This document shows positions 22,697 to 22,768 of a DNA stretch of 22,768 nucleotides, piece after piece (position 1 is the stretch's first letter; the number at the start of each line of letters is the position of its first letter). The stretch is taken from NCBI GenBank assembly GCA_900543675.1, contig UQRY01000028.1, forward strand, positions 1-22,768, in the 5' to 3' direction. The notes under the pieces were generated by a model. It did not search any database, had not been told where the DNA came from, and saw only the letters and a list, made by a program, of their open reading frames with translations. This DNA is from an uncultured Mycoplasmatota bacterium (GTDB taxonomy: Bacteria; Bacillota_I; Bacilli_A; RF39; UBA660). Both the position numbers and the translations under genes were made by a program.

Positions 22697-22768
22697 CTAA
22701 TTTCCTTTACTAATCAGGATAAACGCATGAGAAATTTTTAGATAAGTCTATGTTTGATTTTCAAGCAT

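Noticed and set aside
22541..22741. Plus-strand ORF starting MAETEGFEPSR
   Set aside because: It is the translated antisense of tRNA-Ser, a well-known false protein call.

Overview
The window reads as a chromosomal segment of an AT-rich Gram-positive bacterium of the Bacillota, probably an uncultured gut-type lineage of the Bacilli. The evidence is the low GC content, A/G-rich Shine-Dalgarno sites, standard genetic code, a sortase, no secretin or other outer-membrane part, and a clear sporulation sigma factor SigG next to a YlmC/YmxH-type protein. The lineage call is inference; SigG argues for an endospore former. Almost everything is on the minus strand, so transcription runs from high to low coordinates.

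Positions 71-14109 hold one large surface-filament locus. From a promoter near 14145, nine closely packed genes run leftwards: a five-TM DUF4352-like membrane protein, a pseudopilin-like protein with an Ig-like (DUF5011-type) domain and two tandem C-terminal domains, a class B sortase, a 960-residue cysteine-rich secreted protein, a small membrane-anchored pilin-like protein, a CpaB-like SAF protein, the CpaF/TadA ATPase with a Pro/Asn/Thr-rich tail, and the two TadB/TadC platform proteins. Three more genes follow from their own strong promoter: a 52-aa Flp-like small protein, a TadE-like pseudopilin, and a CpaE/TadZ-like protein without a usable P-loop lysine. A VirB2/TrbC-like small membrane protein follows from a further promoter. 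Together they look like a Gram-positive Tad-like type IV filament or secretion machine combined with sortase and large surface proteins. No prepilin peptidase and no recognisable sortase substrate lie in the window.

Positions 14217-14621 carry the only well-supported longer plus-strand gene, a thioredoxin-like lipoprotein with a CSAC motif, divergent from the filament operon. A bidirectional terminator separates it from a four-gene minus-strand unit (14637-19504): a U32 peptidase-family protein of the RlhA/TrhP RNA-hydroxylation type, a membrane-anchored thioredoxin-fold protein that keeps only one active-site cysteine, the tRNA wobble methyltransferase TrmL, and a GT-C-like polytopic membrane protein.

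Positions 19656-22162 form the sporulation-associated block: a prepilin-like secreted protein with a carbohydrate-binding-like module, sigG, an unrecognised 201-aa protein, and a YlmC/YmxH PRC-barrel protein. A long hairpin starts right after the stop of the first gene and buries the sigG Shine-Dalgarno site. Similar stop-overlapping terminator hairpins precede ylmC and the GT-C gene, a recurring layout that would let downstream expression be set by read-through.

The right end has a short plus-strand unit (promoter, strong SD, 25-codon ORF, terminator) facing a tRNA-Ser(GCU) gene with its own promoter and terminator. I saw no insertion sequence, phage module, CRISPR array or origin.
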